NCBI GenBank assembly: GCA_022821065.1
Contig: JAJEEK010000046.1
Coordinates: 1-57,016 of the forward strand
DNA: 57,016 nt
Direction of reading: 5' to 3'
Source of the DNA: Candidatus Poribacteria bacterium
GTDB taxonomy: Bacteria; Poribacteria; WGA-4E; WGA-3G
Positions 41,920 to 52,200 of the stretch are shown piece after piece. Numbering within the stretch: the first letter of the stretch is position 1; each line of letters opens with the position of its first letter. The notes below the pieces were generated by a model that was not told the origin of the DNA, did not search any database, and saw only the letters and a list, made by a program, of their open reading frames with translations. The position numbers were made by a program, and so were the translations under genes.

Positions 41920-43212
41920 CTATGTCCTTTCAATGAAACGTGACTGCGCTGCTTTTATGTAACGACTCTGTGTTTTGAGTTCTACATCATCAAAATCCAT
42001 GGGCCAATCACCGTAAGCTCCCGCTTCGTCTAAATCCACGCTGCTAACTTCAGTCACCCCATCTTTGTTCCGTGAAAACCAGTGAAGCTTAACTAACTCC
42101 GGTGGGAGGTCTCCTTCGGCAACAAGCGTTTGAACCCCCAAAAGCAGTAGCGAACTGTGCGTCTCGACGACAACTCGGACACCCCGTTTCGCAGCGTCTG
42201 AAAGCACTTGTGCTAATGCAACTTGTGCGCGGGGGTGGAGATGCAGCTCCGGTTGTTCGAGGTAGACCAATCGTCCCGGTTCCGCTACAATCAATGCTAC
42301 TATAGCAGGCAAAACTTGAGATACTCCAAAGCCTACATCAGCTATATTGACCAGGGCTGTTTTTCCAGCGTTGTCGTGTAGAAGGCAACCGACCTGAACC
42401 TCAATGCCGACATCACCGATTTTTTTTGTGCTAACTTGTCTTGTCAATCCAAGTGTATGAAGGGCATCGGTTAGCGTTTTCAGGCGTTCATCTGTTGTTT
42501 CCTGCCATTCGTGAATAATGCTTGCAGCATAATGTTCAAAAGTGCCGGGGTATAAGGGACCAGTGCTGGTAAGTTTGTAGATGCGTTCTGGATTGCCTCG
42601 TAATCCGGGGAGATGAGTGCTGTGGGAGATATTGGATTCAACGTGGGGTGTAACATTGTAAAGGTGATTATCTTCTTGGGATTTAAAACGCAAAAAACAG
42701 CGTAAACGCTCCACCGCGTCAAAATTCTTACGCAGCGGAGCTTGATTTCCTAGTGCCTTGATTTCTTCAACCGACATTTCAGGATATAGGGTAAAGCGTT
42801 TAAAAGGTAATGGTTGAGCAGCTTGTCTCACTTCAGTGGTCATTTCAACAATTTCAAGCCCGGTCTTCCCTTTTTTGAAAGCTGTTTCCACTGAGTAAAC
42901 AAAATCAGAGGCACAAGTCTCAATTCGTATCTGAAAATAATCTGCTCTTTTTTCGCCAGTTAACTGGGATAGAAATTGTGCTGCCTCGGTAAACTGAACA
43001 TTCGGTCCATCAATCTTCAGCGGTCCTGGATCATAGGGTGCCTCCAGCGTCTGTTTCAGCATCAATAGCGGTTGCATGATGCTGGATTTCCCAGAACTGT
43101 TTGCACCGGCAAGGATTGTCAGCGGACGGATGTCTATTTCGCATTCCTCCGCGATGGACTTGAAACCCTTCACGGCTATCTTGGTGATACCTGAGACATT
43201 TTTTTCCGACAT
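41920..43212 (-). CDS. AAA ATPase with C-terminal DUF3696 (OLD/SMC-like)
   Basis: A 430-residue ABC/SMC-type ATPase. The Walker A GANSSGKS spans G36-S43; the helical insert follows; DVGFGVSQVLPAIVAL resembles the signature region, LVYLEQPELHLHPRAQ is the Walker B with the catalytic glutamate, and VVVETHSSLLL the switch histidine. The last 60 residues (PMDFDDVELKTQSRYI region) match the DUF3696 tail. Proteins of this kind occur with nucleases in anti-phage pairs. It is immediately followed by the PIN-like gene. AAGGAGCAAG precedes the ATG. Confidence 0.82.
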   Translation of the reverse strand: MSEKNVSGITKIAVKGFKSIAEECEIDIRPLTILAGANSSGKSSIMQPLLMLKQTLEAPYDPGPLKIDGPNVQFTEAAQFLSQLTGEKRADYFQIRIETCASDFVYSVETAFKKGKTGLEIVEMTTEVRQAAQPLPFKRFTLYPEMSVEEIKALGNQAPLRKNFDAVERLRCFLRFKSQEDNHLYNVTPHVESNISHSTHLPGLRGNPERIYKLTSTGPLYPGTFEHYAASIIHEWQETTDERLKTLTDALHTLGLTRQVSTKKIGDVGIEVQVGCLLHDNAGKTALVNIADVGFGVSQVLPAIVALIVAEPGRLVYLEQPELHLHPRAQVALAQVLSDAAKRGVRVVVETHSSLLLLGVQTLVAEGDLPPELVKLHWFSRNKDGVTEVSSVDLDEAGAYGDWPMDFDDVELKTQSRYIKAAQSRFIERT

Positions 43213-43232
43213 GTCGAACTTGCTCCTTGTGT

Positions 43233-43280
43233 TAATCGCTTACCTAATCGTTCACTTAATCGCTTACCTAATCGCTTACT
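43233..43280. repeat. Four tandem 12 bp repeats
   Basis: Units 43233-43244, 43245-43256, 43257-43268 and 43269-43280, consensus TAATCG(C/T)T(T/C)AC(C/T). They lie at the junction of two minus-strand genes: the last unit encodes the C-terminal VSD of the AlbA_2 protein and part of its stop codon, the others form the gap before the ATPase ribosome binding site. Confidence 0.85.
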
Positions 43281-44650
43281 TTTCGGACGTATCTGCTCCC
43301 TCTCCCTTTTTCAATCATGGACAATAACCCTTTATCCGTCATATCCTTTAGTTCCTCATAGGCAATCCTACGCGAGACATTGTTGATCTCTACATACTCC
43401 TTTGTCGCAATTTGCCCGTTTCTTTGCACGTAGAAAAACGCGTTCTTTTGACGTTCGTTCAACTGTTCTGAAATATCGTCAATTTCAATATAAGTGTTCT
43501 CTTGAATCGGGGAATCAAAGATGATTTTGGTTTCAATGGGGTGAAACTCATAACGCGGTTCCTTGTTTCCCCATTCCCTGCATAATCTTTGCATCATCCT
43601 GATACCGGCACCGTACCGTTCAATGAAACCGACATCAAACATGAATTGACTCAAAGTAGGGTTTACCGGTTTATGAGTCGGTTCATCTGGACTAACACCT
43701 TCTGGAAAAGTGCCGGGACTGATAACCTCAACGCGATTGTCGAATATAAAAACCCGGACATCCGCAGTTTCTTGATAATTGCGGTGAATCAAGGCGTTGA
43801 TTATTGCCTCCCGTAGTGCATTCAACGGGTATTCAAACTTATCGTCTCTTTGGAAACGCCTTGAGGTACGAAAACTGAGGAGTCTAATATTTCTTCTTAT
43901 AAATTCCTCGGCGGTCTCAACGTTTTCCCAGAGCGTCTCGCCGCAATCAAGCCGATCAATGACCGGATGGGTGACAGATGTTCCTTTGAATCTGACAACT
44001 CGTAATTGCGCGTTGTGGAAGAATCTTAGTAGCGGGTGCTTACTGAAGAAAAGAAGCCCCGCGTGGGTTGGTGTTCCATTATCGCTGATACCCTTAATGT
44101 TGTTCAAAAATGCTGCCATGTTCATATCTTGCGGTTTAGACACATTTCGGATTGTCTCTCGACGGGTCAGATACCATTCGACTTTTTTCTTGTCTATATC
44201 ATCAAGTCCAGCACGTGTAACTGAGAGTTGATCCCAAGTTCGTCCGGTAGCGTTGAGGTGCATCTGTGCAATTTCTTGTGGCGACATGACGCGGTTACTA
44301 TTCCCGACTCTCTTATAGCATCTACCCCTAACAGCAATAGGTTTTATGGAAGCTTCCGAGATATGGACCAACAGCACCGATTTTCCTTCTACGTCAACTG
44401 ACGTAACGTCCAGGACCGACCGCGGTTCAGTCGTTTGCGAAATCCGGTTTGATACATCTCTTAGCGTCTCTTTGCCGAGGGTAATACCTCTAATTTCTCC
44501 GCCATCAGATACACCAATAAAGATAATGCCGCTGTCGGTATTGGCAAACGCAGCAGCGGTCTCAATCACTTCTTGATCGAAGTTCTCTTTGAATTCGGTT
44601 GTGGTATTTTCGCCTTGCGCGATGCGTTGTTTCAGATCGGCGGTTTCCAT
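43268..44650 (-). CDS. AlbA_2 (Schlafen-type) domain transcriptional regulator-like protein
   Basis: A 460-residue protein of the COG2865 group often labelled putative transcriptional regulator or RecG-like. The N-terminal AlbA_2 domain reads ENTTTEFKENF ... AAAFANTDSGIIFIGVSDGGEIRG (about 13-58). A HATPase-like C-terminal domain (REAIINALIHRNY and EVISPGTFPEG) follows, and the end is a winged helix (about 395-455). It probably binds nucleic acid; AlbA_2/Schlafen domains also act as RNases. Its stop codon is embedded in a 12 bp tandem repeat array. It leads the DUF3696 ATPase gene on the same strand by 55 bp. Confidence 0.85.
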   Translation of the reverse strand: METADLKQRIAQGENTTTEFKENFDQEVIETAAAFANTDSGIIFIGVSDGGEIRGITLGKETLRDVSNRISQTTEPRSVLDVTSVDVEGKSVLLVHISEASIKPIAVRGRCYKRVGNSNRVMSPQEIAQMHLNATGRTWDQLSVTRAGLDDIDKKKVEWYLTRRETIRNVSKPQDMNMAAFLNNIKGISDNGTPTHAGLLFFSKHPLLRFFHNAQLRVVRFKGTSVTHPVIDRLDCGETLWENVETAEEFIRRNIRLLSFRTSRRFQRDDKFEYPLNALREAIINALIHRNYQETADVRVFIFDNRVEVISPGTFPEGVSPDEPTHKPVNPTLSQFMFDVGFIERYGAGIRMMQRLCREWGNKEPRYEFHPIETKIIFDSPIQENTYIEIDDISEQLNERQKNAFFYVQRNGQIATKEYVEINNVSRRIAYEELKDMTDKGLLSMIEKGRGSRYVRKVSD

Positions 44651-44666
44651 AGTTTTTTTCGGTTAT

Positions 44667-44969
44667 TTAATCAGGACGATGGTTGTTCGTGCGCTGAACT
44701 TTGCCATTTTTGTGACAGATGACGAATTCCGTGTTCTGATTAAGGCTAACCTGCTGTCCATACGCCACTGCGTCTTTTTTCGTATCAAAATGTCTTAATG
44801 ATTTTGTAGCACCGCGGCGTTTCACATCCCAGCCGCCGTTATCGCCACGAATGACATAATGGGTATCCTTCCCCAGACCGTAAACGACAGCCTCTACCGC
44901 ATGTTGAATCTGGCTTTCGGTAAGATTTCCTCGTTTGGGCGGATCCTTGACAATTCTTTTTCTTGCCAT
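44667..44969 (-). CDS. DUF2188 domain protein
   Basis: A 100-residue protein. Residues about 35-90 match the DUF2188 pattern: YVIRGDNGGWDVKRRG, then a DTKKDAVAYGQQ helix and the TEFVICHKNGKVQ strand pair. The N-terminus is basic. Such small domains probably bind nucleic acids, but no activity is established. AAGGAGGTGATT precedes the ATG at 44969. Its start lies 1 bp after the stop of the TIR-like gene at 44971-45621, so it is likely a partner of that gene. Confidence 0.8.
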   Translation of the reverse strand: MARKRIVKDPPKRGNLTESQIQHAVEAVVYGLGKDTHYVIRGDNGGWDVKRRGATKSLRHFDTKKDAVAYGQQVSLNQNTEFVICHKNGKVQRTNNHRPD

Positions 44970-44970
44970 G

Positions 44971-45621
44971 CTAATCACCTCCTTGCACATGTTGGGATAA
45001 ACGACTCTCTCTGGTTCGTAACCATTTCACAATCAGCCAAATGTAGTCATTGTAAATCAAGTTATTAGCATCTAACTGCCATATTTGAGTCATTTCAGGT
45101 AAATCTTGCATAAAATTTTGGTAACGTTCCCAAATGATGTCGCCACTCGGAATTGTCCTATGTCTTGATGCTGTGCGGAGCCAATTCCGAACGACCTTTA
45201 CAATTTCTTCTGGGGCGTTGTTATGTGACTGAATATCTTGCCCTGCAATATCCGACATAAACTGTTGATACCGATACGGTTCTTTATCCAATATGAGACA
45301 TTTTTTGCCTTTTTGTACTTCCAAACCAAATTTCTTTGCCCCGAGAAAAACACCCAATTCCAGAGGCATATTAAATCGCGGAAACCCTGAAGGTTCGTCT
45401 AATTCTATTCTGGATATATCGTGAATACCGTAGCGGCAATCGGCAATAATTTCGTAGATTTTTTCAATCCTCACTTGGCTTGCGTCGTCTTCTTCAAGTG
45501 CACAACGCGGGATAAAACCGCAATCATGCACGGCAAATACCATCGCATCGAACAACGGCTTATAAGCTGGATCGAATGGACAATTGATAAAGACATTGTC
45601 GTTATAGTGGCGTGATTTCAT
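44971..45621 (-). CDS. Predicted TIR/nucleoside-deoxyribosyltransferase-like protein
   Basis: A 216-residue protein. The N-terminal NVFINCPFDPAYKPLFDAMVF and the CGFIPRCALEEDD, IADCRYGIHDISRIELD and FNMPLELGVFLGA segments have the strand-helix order and acidic/aromatic positions of TIR and nucleoside 2-deoxyribosyltransferase-like folds, which cleave or sense nucleotides such as NAD. The glutamate in MPLELG is placed like the family catalytic glutamate. I infer a nucleotide-hydrolysing or nucleotide-sensing effector; this is not proven by sequence. It overlaps no gene but is followed directly by the DUF2188 gene. Confidence 0.6.
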   Translation of the reverse strand: MKSRHYNDNVFINCPFDPAYKPLFDAMVFAVHDCGFIPRCALEEDDASQVRIEKIYEIIADCRYGIHDISRIELDEPSGFPRFNMPLELGVFLGAKKFGLEVQKGKKCLILDKEPYRYQQFMSDIAGQDIQSHNNAPEEIVKVVRNWLRTASRHRTIPSGDIIWERYQNFMQDLPEMTQIWQLDANNLIYNDYIWLIVKWLRTRESRLSQHVQGGD

Positions 45622-45640
45622 AAGTTCTTATGTGTAATAC

Positions 45641-45844
45641 CTATTCCTCCCAAGGGCTTTCAACCGGCATTGGTTTGCTACGTCCTTTGTATATTAACTT
45701 AACCCGTATTGTGCCTGATGGACGCGGCGGAGGTGTAATTATAGCAGCGTCCCAATCAAGGATGTCCCCTTCGTCGTAAGTGGGAAAAGCGAGGCGTTGC
45801 TTATGCCTTTCGTTGGTTGTGTTTTTTGAGTGTGTAGTTTTCAT
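45641..45844 (-). CDS. Small unknown protein (67 residues)
   Basis: A 67-residue protein with a basic N-terminus and a proline-rich middle (IITPPPRPSGTIRVKLIYKG) that ends acidic (PVESPWEE). No family recognised. AAAAGGAG lies about 15 bp before the ATG. It sits between the PD-(D/E)XK-like gene and the TIR-like gene on the same strand. Its size and place would fit an antitoxin or adaptor, but nothing in the sequence proves this. Confidence 0.55.
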   Translation of the reverse strand: MKTTHSKNTTNERHKQRLAFPTYDEGDILDWDAAIITPPPRPSGTIRVKLIYKGRSKPMPVESPWEE

Positions 45845-45884
45845 AGACTGTTTAGAACTCCTTTTGTATACAATTTAACAGAAA

Positions 45885-47528
45885 TTAATGGCGAGTACAA
45901 CCGCAGTCCAAGGGAAAAAACGTATTTTCAGTGAGCGATTTAATCCCGTACCACTTTATGGTCCAATTACCGATTGTTGTAGTAGGTCTATGAACCGTAA
46001 AATGTTCTCCTTCCTTAGGCAAATACTCACGGTCTTTCAACCATTCCATGGTGGCACGTAGACTGTCTGTTGTCTTTAACTTTTCCATGAGATGATTGGC
46101 TCGGATGACAGGCACTTCCGGATTCTGAACATTGCCATATCCAATCCAATTCTGTGAGACAACAACGCCTTCAAGTTTATAACTGGTATCAATGCTGAGC
46201 TTATCTAATAATGGCCTATGATTATCTGCAAAAGCTTGTTTTAGTTTTAGAATCTGAGAAACACCATCTTTAATCTCTTTGGATTTATTAATACGTTCAC
46301 GTGCTGTTGTTGGTGCAATGAACCATTTGAGTTCTAAAAGTAAACATGCTTTTTCGGAATGATTTACAATGGCGAGGTCAACATCGGTTAGGTTTGTTAT
46401 ATTGACCGAAATGAATTTAAAGTCTTTATCACATAAACCAGTAGTAAAACGCTCTTTCATAAGGCCTTCTTTTTCATTGGTAAATTTTTCGTAAATCTTC
46501 TGATCTGGCAATCTATTTAACAGTGTAGTAAAATTTCGCTCCGCTGAGGAACATATCCAGATATGAGGGACAATTGCATAGGACCTTGAATTCAATTTAA
46601 TTAAAGGCTGCAAAGCAGGGATAGGCTTTTTAATACCACTGCCTCCATAGGTCAAATCATCAAGAACATTTTTTACTGTTATAGGTGATATATCAGAACA
46701 CCTAGCAATACACCTAATCAATTTGCCATAGGTTAGCACGTAAATACTGTCAAGATAACCTTTATGAGTAACTCCTTGATTCACAGCGATTATGTGTGCT
46801 GCCCAATGAACATGTGCGATAGCACAAACAGTTTCAAAAACCTTCTGAAAGTCTCCCAACGCATAACATCTAAATTGCCATTCACTTGGCAATAAAAACA
46901 TGCGATCAAATAACGGTGGCAAATACTTTTTCGTATCAGCAACCATTTTTGGGTTCAATTCGTAACGAAATCTATCACCTTGAACCCTTACAGAATCCAG
47001 AATCGCTGTTGAAGGAAAATCATCGGGATTCAGATCGAATTGTGCTTCTTCCGGTTCATGTGCGTCAACTAAGATATTATATGCTTCGTACTCTATATTT
47101 GCGAAAAAATCCCCAGTTGGTTGAATAGTTGATCCTTGATGTTCCAATTCAAGGATCCCTTCGCTGGCATATGTGTATGCGAAAACGAACCAATCATATT
47201 TCTGTCCTAACTGAAATAAATCCTTGGATGCTTTGTGAATGTCTGAGGCATAAGCAAAGGGGATTTTTCCACCCTGTTCACAATCGCGATAGATCCAAGA
47301 CATAGAATGCTCAATTTCATTAATAAAATCACTACCTAATGCATGACGATCTTGTATTCCGAGCACTCCATTGATTTGCTCATTTAGCATATACTCTTCA
47401 GCAGTCCGTAGTAAACACGATGCCGCGGTCGCAAATGGAAGTTTGAGCAAAGGATTAGATTTATAATAGTCGTCTATTTCCTTCTCAATTTTTCGCAATT
47501 CGGGTGAGACATTATCAGTGGTTTTCAT
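45885..47528 (-). CDS. Unknown protein with a C-terminal PD-(D/E)XK-like motif
   Basis: A 547-residue protein. The first 350 residues are helical and unrecognised. Near residue 384 the pattern D384-x14-E399-L-K401 (in VDLAIVNHS and LLLELKWF) fits the PD-(D/E)XK nuclease core, with the ERINKSKEIKDGVSQILKLK helix after it, as in restriction-endonuclease-like folds. It could be a DNA nuclease effector of the island. The start at 47528 has only a weak AAGGCAG site. A 133 bp gap separates it from the AlbA_2-TPR gene upstream, so it may have its own promoter. Confidence 0.6.
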   Translation of the reverse strand: MKTTDNVSPELRKIEKEIDDYYKSNPLLKLPFATAASCLLRTAEEYMLNEQINGVLGIQDRHALGSDFINEIEHSMSWIYRDCEQGGKIPFAYASDIHKASKDLFQLGQKYDWFVFAYTYASEGILELEHQGSTIQPTGDFFANIEYEAYNILVDAHEPEEAQFDLNPDDFPSTAILDSVRVQGDRFRYELNPKMVADTKKYLPPLFDRMFLLPSEWQFRCYALGDFQKVFETVCAIAHVHWAAHIIAVNQGVTHKGYLDSIYVLTYGKLIRCIARCSDISPITVKNVLDDLTYGGSGIKKPIPALQPLIKLNSRSYAIVPHIWICSSAERNFTTLLNRLPDQKIYEKFTNEKEGLMKERFTTGLCDKDFKFISVNITNLTDVDLAIVNHSEKACLLLELKWFIAPTTARERINKSKEIKDGVSQILKLKQAFADNHRPLLDKLSIDTSYKLEGVVVSQNWIGYGNVQNPEVPVIRANHLMEKLKTTDSLRATMEWLKDREYLPKEGEHFTVHRPTTTIGNWTIKWYGIKSLTENTFFPLDCGCTRH

Positions 47529-47661
47529 GATGGAATTCTGCCTTTGGCTTTGTTAATTTCCCAAGTCCATACAGTATTTGATGTCAGAGTTGATAAAATC
47601 TAATTCCCTTCAAAATGGCTCAATATCAAAACAAACGGAGCAACATGATTCCTGAAAGAAT

Positions 47662-49218
47662 TTACCCTGTTTCTGTATGATTCCGAAAATGCCTATGAAT
47701 AAATTCTGTTATCTCCGGTCCTGATAACTTTTTCTTTCCACCCTCAGTTTTGACGTGAAGTTCCCCGCGGCCTGTGTAAAAAATGTCTCTACTCTGTGGA
47801 GGCGGGACTAAAAGTTCAATAACCCACAAATCTTCTATAAATGCTCCCTGTAAGTCATAGACCGGATGCAATTCGAGTTGCCAATGTCCAACAATAGAGG
47901 GTTGTATAGCCCCAAGTTTCTCAGATACTTTAACTCGTAGATCATCTCTCTGTTGTTCATTAAGAGGCACACCTATTGTGATTCTATCCTTGTTTCTTAT
48001 TCCCCAGAAAATACGTCCACCTTTTTCATGATTGAGAAAAGCAACAGCGTATATGTCAGAGGTATCTTTAATTGAACGAATTGCATTTCCGCCTCCGATT
48101 TCCTTAAATTCGTAGAGGTGTGTCTCTTCAAAAGGAACGGGTTGATTTTGAATAAAACGAATTTGGGTTGGTTGAGTTAGGTTATCAGCATCAGTCGCAA
48201 TCGCTAAGTATTCCTCAGCTACCTGCTTGTTATCACGCAATTCCGAAATTTTACCTTCTGAATCAAATGTAATGCCTTCTTCAAAACACTCAATCGCTTT
48301 TTGATATTGTTTCAACGCGAGAAAAGTCACACCTTTGTTGTTCAAAACAATTGCCTTTTCGGTTGGGTCTTGCACCGCGGCGAGGGCATCATCAAAATGG
48401 TTGAGAGCAGCTTGGAATTCCCCAAGATGAAGGAGTGCTGAGCCCTGACCGAATAAACCTATTGGATCAAGCGTAAGCAATTGTCCAGGGAGAGCGTTCT
48501 CCATTAAGTCATCTGATCCTTTGAGGAAACCAATATTCCCTTCCGCTGTTACCTCAACATACCTTTCGTGAACAGTTGCCAAACTCACTTGGGTCCTTAT
48601 CTTCACCAACCGGATTTGGAGTTTATCGTAGAGAGAAATATAACCGGGAGCACTTATATCAGCAATAAGTCTACCCGATAAATGTCTTTCAAAATCTGAA
48701 CTAAGCATTTGAGTGACCCGGTCCCGATTTTTATCCGAAGGGGTTAACCGATGCAAATGCTCCCAAGATTCACGAAAACTTGCAGTGTCACCATGTAAAG
48801 CGAAAAACAGAGTTGAAGGAGACGCAAGTAGTCCTCTTCGAATGCTTTCTTTCTCGTCATCAGTCTGATAGACTGAATCCAGATAAAAGCGTTTAAGAAC
48901 ATAATCGACTAACTCAAAATCAATTCTGGTAAAGTAATACTCTGAAGTAATAAACTGCTTTATCTGTTCCTTATGTTCCTCTTTATTTGATAAAAATTCT
49001 TGGACTAATTGTGCAAAAGTCTCAATGTCTTTTCGGACAACATACTGATCCACTTCATCTTGGTTTGCTTTGTCACAAATATTTTCTGAGACAAGTTCTG
49101 TAAGTTGTCCCTCTATAGTTGCCAACGATTCGTCAATCTCGTTGTAGATTTCGTTTGCTGACTTGGAATTACAATCTGTTAAGCACAAAATAATCTGTTT
49201 ATGAATTAAATCGTCCAT
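47662..49218 (-). CDS. AlbA_2 (Schlafen-type) domain protein with TPRs and unknown N-terminus
   Basis: A 518-residue protein. The first ~230 residues are helical and charged, without a recognised domain. Two TPR-like units follow (GQGSALLHLGEFQAALNHF and NKGVTFLALKQYQKAIECF, about 250-320). From about residue 355 an AlbA_2 domain is visible: ETHLYEFKEIGGGNAIRS, AFLNHEKGGRIFWGIRNKD, and PPPQSRDIFYTGRGELHVK. Schlafen-type domains can be RNases or nucleic-acid binders. It starts 34 bp after the methylase stop with GGAGAG before the ATG, so it is probably in the same operon. Confidence 0.75.
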   Translation of the reverse strand: MDDLIHKQIILCLTDCNSKSANEIYNEIDESLATIEGQLTELVSENICDKANQDEVDQYVVRKDIETFAQLVQEFLSNKEEHKEQIKQFITSEYYFTRIDFELVDYVLKRFYLDSVYQTDDEKESIRRGLLASPSTLFFALHGDTASFRESWEHLHRLTPSDKNRDRVTQMLSSDFERHLSGRLIADISAPGYISLYDKLQIRLVKIRTQVSLATVHERYVEVTAEGNIGFLKGSDDLMENALPGQLLTLDPIGLFGQGSALLHLGEFQAALNHFDDALAAVQDPTEKAIVLNNKGVTFLALKQYQKAIECFEEGITFDSEGKISELRDNKQVAEEYLAIATDADNLTQPTQIRFIQNQPVPFEETHLYEFKEIGGGNAIRSIKDTSDIYAVAFLNHEKGGRIFWGIRNKDRITIGVPLNEQQRDDLRVKVSEKLGAIQPSIVGHWQLELHPVYDLQGAFIEDLWVIELLVPPPQSRDIFYTGRGELHVKTEGGKKKLSGPEITEFIHRHFRNHTETG

Positions 49219-49251
49219 ATTCTCTCCATATTTTAGTGTTGATCGGTGTAT

Positions 49252-52200
49252 TCAATTCCCTAAGCTCATCCGATATTTAACGTCGTAGTTAATAATGTAG
49301 TCTAATTCCTCATCTGTAAAGCTGTAGTGTTCGGCAAGCACGCGGTCAATTTCATCAATAATAGGTTTGCATGGAGCAACAGAAAATTGATCTACCTCAG
49401 CTTTTCCATATACTACGCGGTTTGCATTTTTCCGATAGGCAGTCATCAATTTTTCTTCAAGGGAATAGAACTTATTTAGTAATTGCTGAGATAGTGGTAA
49501 TTTGATAGGCAGCATGGCAATATCTGAAGGATAAACATGTCGTGCGTCAGTTAGACTTTTCCAAAAAAAATAAAAGAGACTACTATTTAGAAGACATAAA
49601 TAAGTTGTAGCTAAATCCTTTGATGGTAGACGTAACTCTGAAATTGTTGTGTGCTTTTTTCCTGGATCCACAAGTGATCGATAATGCGGTCGAAAATTGA
49701 ACGTTTTAATCCAGTAACCTCCTGCATTATGATAAAAAACGGTTGAATTACCTCGGAACTCTCGATACGAATGCCAAGGCTGACTCGCAGCCAAAATCTT
49801 TGACAGTGCCGATCGAGAAATTAGGTTATTTACCTTCGGCAAACTATATTCTTGGACTATACCGTGCAATGAAGTATATTGCAACAAATGAAACAATTCA
49901 GGTCTTTCATCTGCATACCAAGTGATATAATCTGTCGTGTATGCTGAACCAGAACTTCCATTGCAAATTAGGCATATCGTAAGCCGTTGCATAACGTTTG
50001 GAAAAAGGGATGCTGGTCTTAACGCAAAATTACTAAAGTGAACTATATCAGCTCTACTCAGTAAATTTCTTTGTAAGGGTTTCATTCTCTGAGCGGCAGT
50101 TAGTGAGATGGGTACAATTAAACCTAACCGAGAGTGTGTTTTTTGAATAGACTGTGACCGCTCCATCACAAATGTGTATAAATTCCCACAATCTTCAGTT
50201 TGATACCTTCTAATCGTATACTCCTTTTTAACCTTGCTATATTCTACATACGGTGGATTGCCGATAATCACATCAAATCCTCCATCCCTCAGAATCCCGT
50301 AAAACGCAATGAACCAGTGGAAAGGTTTGTGTGAATCTAACCAGTTTTGGTAATCAATCTTCTTGTTTGGATCTACTTTATATTCCCCGGCGAAGTAACC
50401 GTTGAGCTCGTTTTCTAACGCTTGCAGCTTGGTCTGTAACGCCTGTTTGTCGGCAGGTGTCACGGTGCCGCCCAATTCGGTCTGTTGCTTGCGGAATTGT
50501 TCAAATAGATGGTCAATGTCTTCTGCCTTCTCTTTTATGCGCTTCATTGTGTTATTAAAGTCAAGTCTACCGGTGACTGCCTTCTCTACTTGTTGATATG
50601 TGGCAAAGCCGACAAGCGTATTGCCTGCCTGAATGTTAAAGTCAATGTCCGGCAACGGTTCAATCCGTTTCGCGTCCTCAATCTGTGCTACCATTTTGAG
50701 GAACAGGCGGAGTTTGCAGATTTCGACTGCCTCATCCATGATGTCTACACCATAGAGATTGTTGATAATGATGGATTTGAGGACGAAATATTCTCGGTTT
50801 GTGTGCTGTTTGATACGTTCAAGAATATCGCGGAAATCGCTGTATCTACGGGAGTTCGGTTTTTTAGGAGTATCCTCTAACCCCCCTGCCCCCCTTATCA
50901 GGAGGGAAACCGTTCCTGTCTCATCAAGGAAAACTTGCATTCGATCAAGGCATGCTTCATAAAGCGGTTCGAGGATGTTGAGCGCAGCAAAGAGGAACGC
51001 ACCGGAACCGCAGGTCGGATCAAGGATTGTCACTTCGGTGATGGCTTTCCAGAAGGCGCGAAGCAGTTCGGGGCCCTCACAGTTTTCGATGACATCTTGT
51101 GCGAATTGGCGGATGTCAAGGTTGTAGGTAATCAGATCGTTGATGTCGCGGACCTCTCCGTTTGCGAGTTTGGATCGGACGGTTTCATAACGCTGCCGCC
51201 GTGCGACGGTCTCCCGCCAGATTTCTGTTGGCAAGGCGTATTCTTCAGATGCAAGTGTATTCCAGCAATCAGCGCGTTTCGGGATATCGTCAATGCCGGC
51301 AGCGATTTCCTCTGGCAAATCCAATTCGACACCCTTTTTAACAGCATCGTAGATGTAGCGGTCAGGGTCTTCTTGTAGCAAGCTCCAAACGGATGCATCG
51401 CCTTCAAAGGCGATTTTGCATGCTTTCTTCGCCTTGTCAAAAAGGAACGGAATTATCGTATTTTTGCTGATGTACTCGGTGATGTCCTCTTTGGTGTAGT
51501 ACGCACCCATTTGCTTCTGGTTGATGTATTTCTCGAAGATGTAACCAAGCACGTCAGGGTTAATCTCGTTATCATTTTTGAGTGGACGGTCATCAAGATG
51601 CCAGTCGTATTGCTCAAAGAAGTTAAAAATCTGTTCAAACGCCTTGTCGGGGATGTCAATGCTTTCGCCGTGGAGGGTCTCAAGTTGGTGTTGTTGGAAG
51701 ATGCCGCCGTTAAGGTAAGGGATTTTACCGAGAAGTTGTTTCATCTTATCTGTTCGCTCATCTTCCCGTTTCGCAAACCCTTCAAAAAAGAGTGGACAGA
51801 GGAATTCTTTGTAGTAGCGGTTAGTGCTATTCGCTTGACTCTCTGTCAATTTGGTGGACAAATAATTTGGGTCACTATCAAGGAAACGTTTCTTTTGGAT
51901 AAAATAGATGAACATCAGACGGTTGAGCATCACAGAAACATACCACTTTTGCATCTCTTCATCAGGGATGCCACTGAGGAATTTGAGAAATGCGTCATGC
52001 TCTTTCTTGAAACGGTCATAAAACTTTTTGGTAACCCGTTCAGCGTAAAAGGCAGTCCCAACGCGTCCGGTTACGTCAATAAGTGAAAGGTCCTCTTCCT
52101 CTTGAAAAGTAAAAGCGATGTTTTGTAGTTTTTGAATCAGAGAATCGCCGGACTGTTCGTCGCGGTTATAGCGGTGTTCACGGCATGCGTCCGGTTTGCC

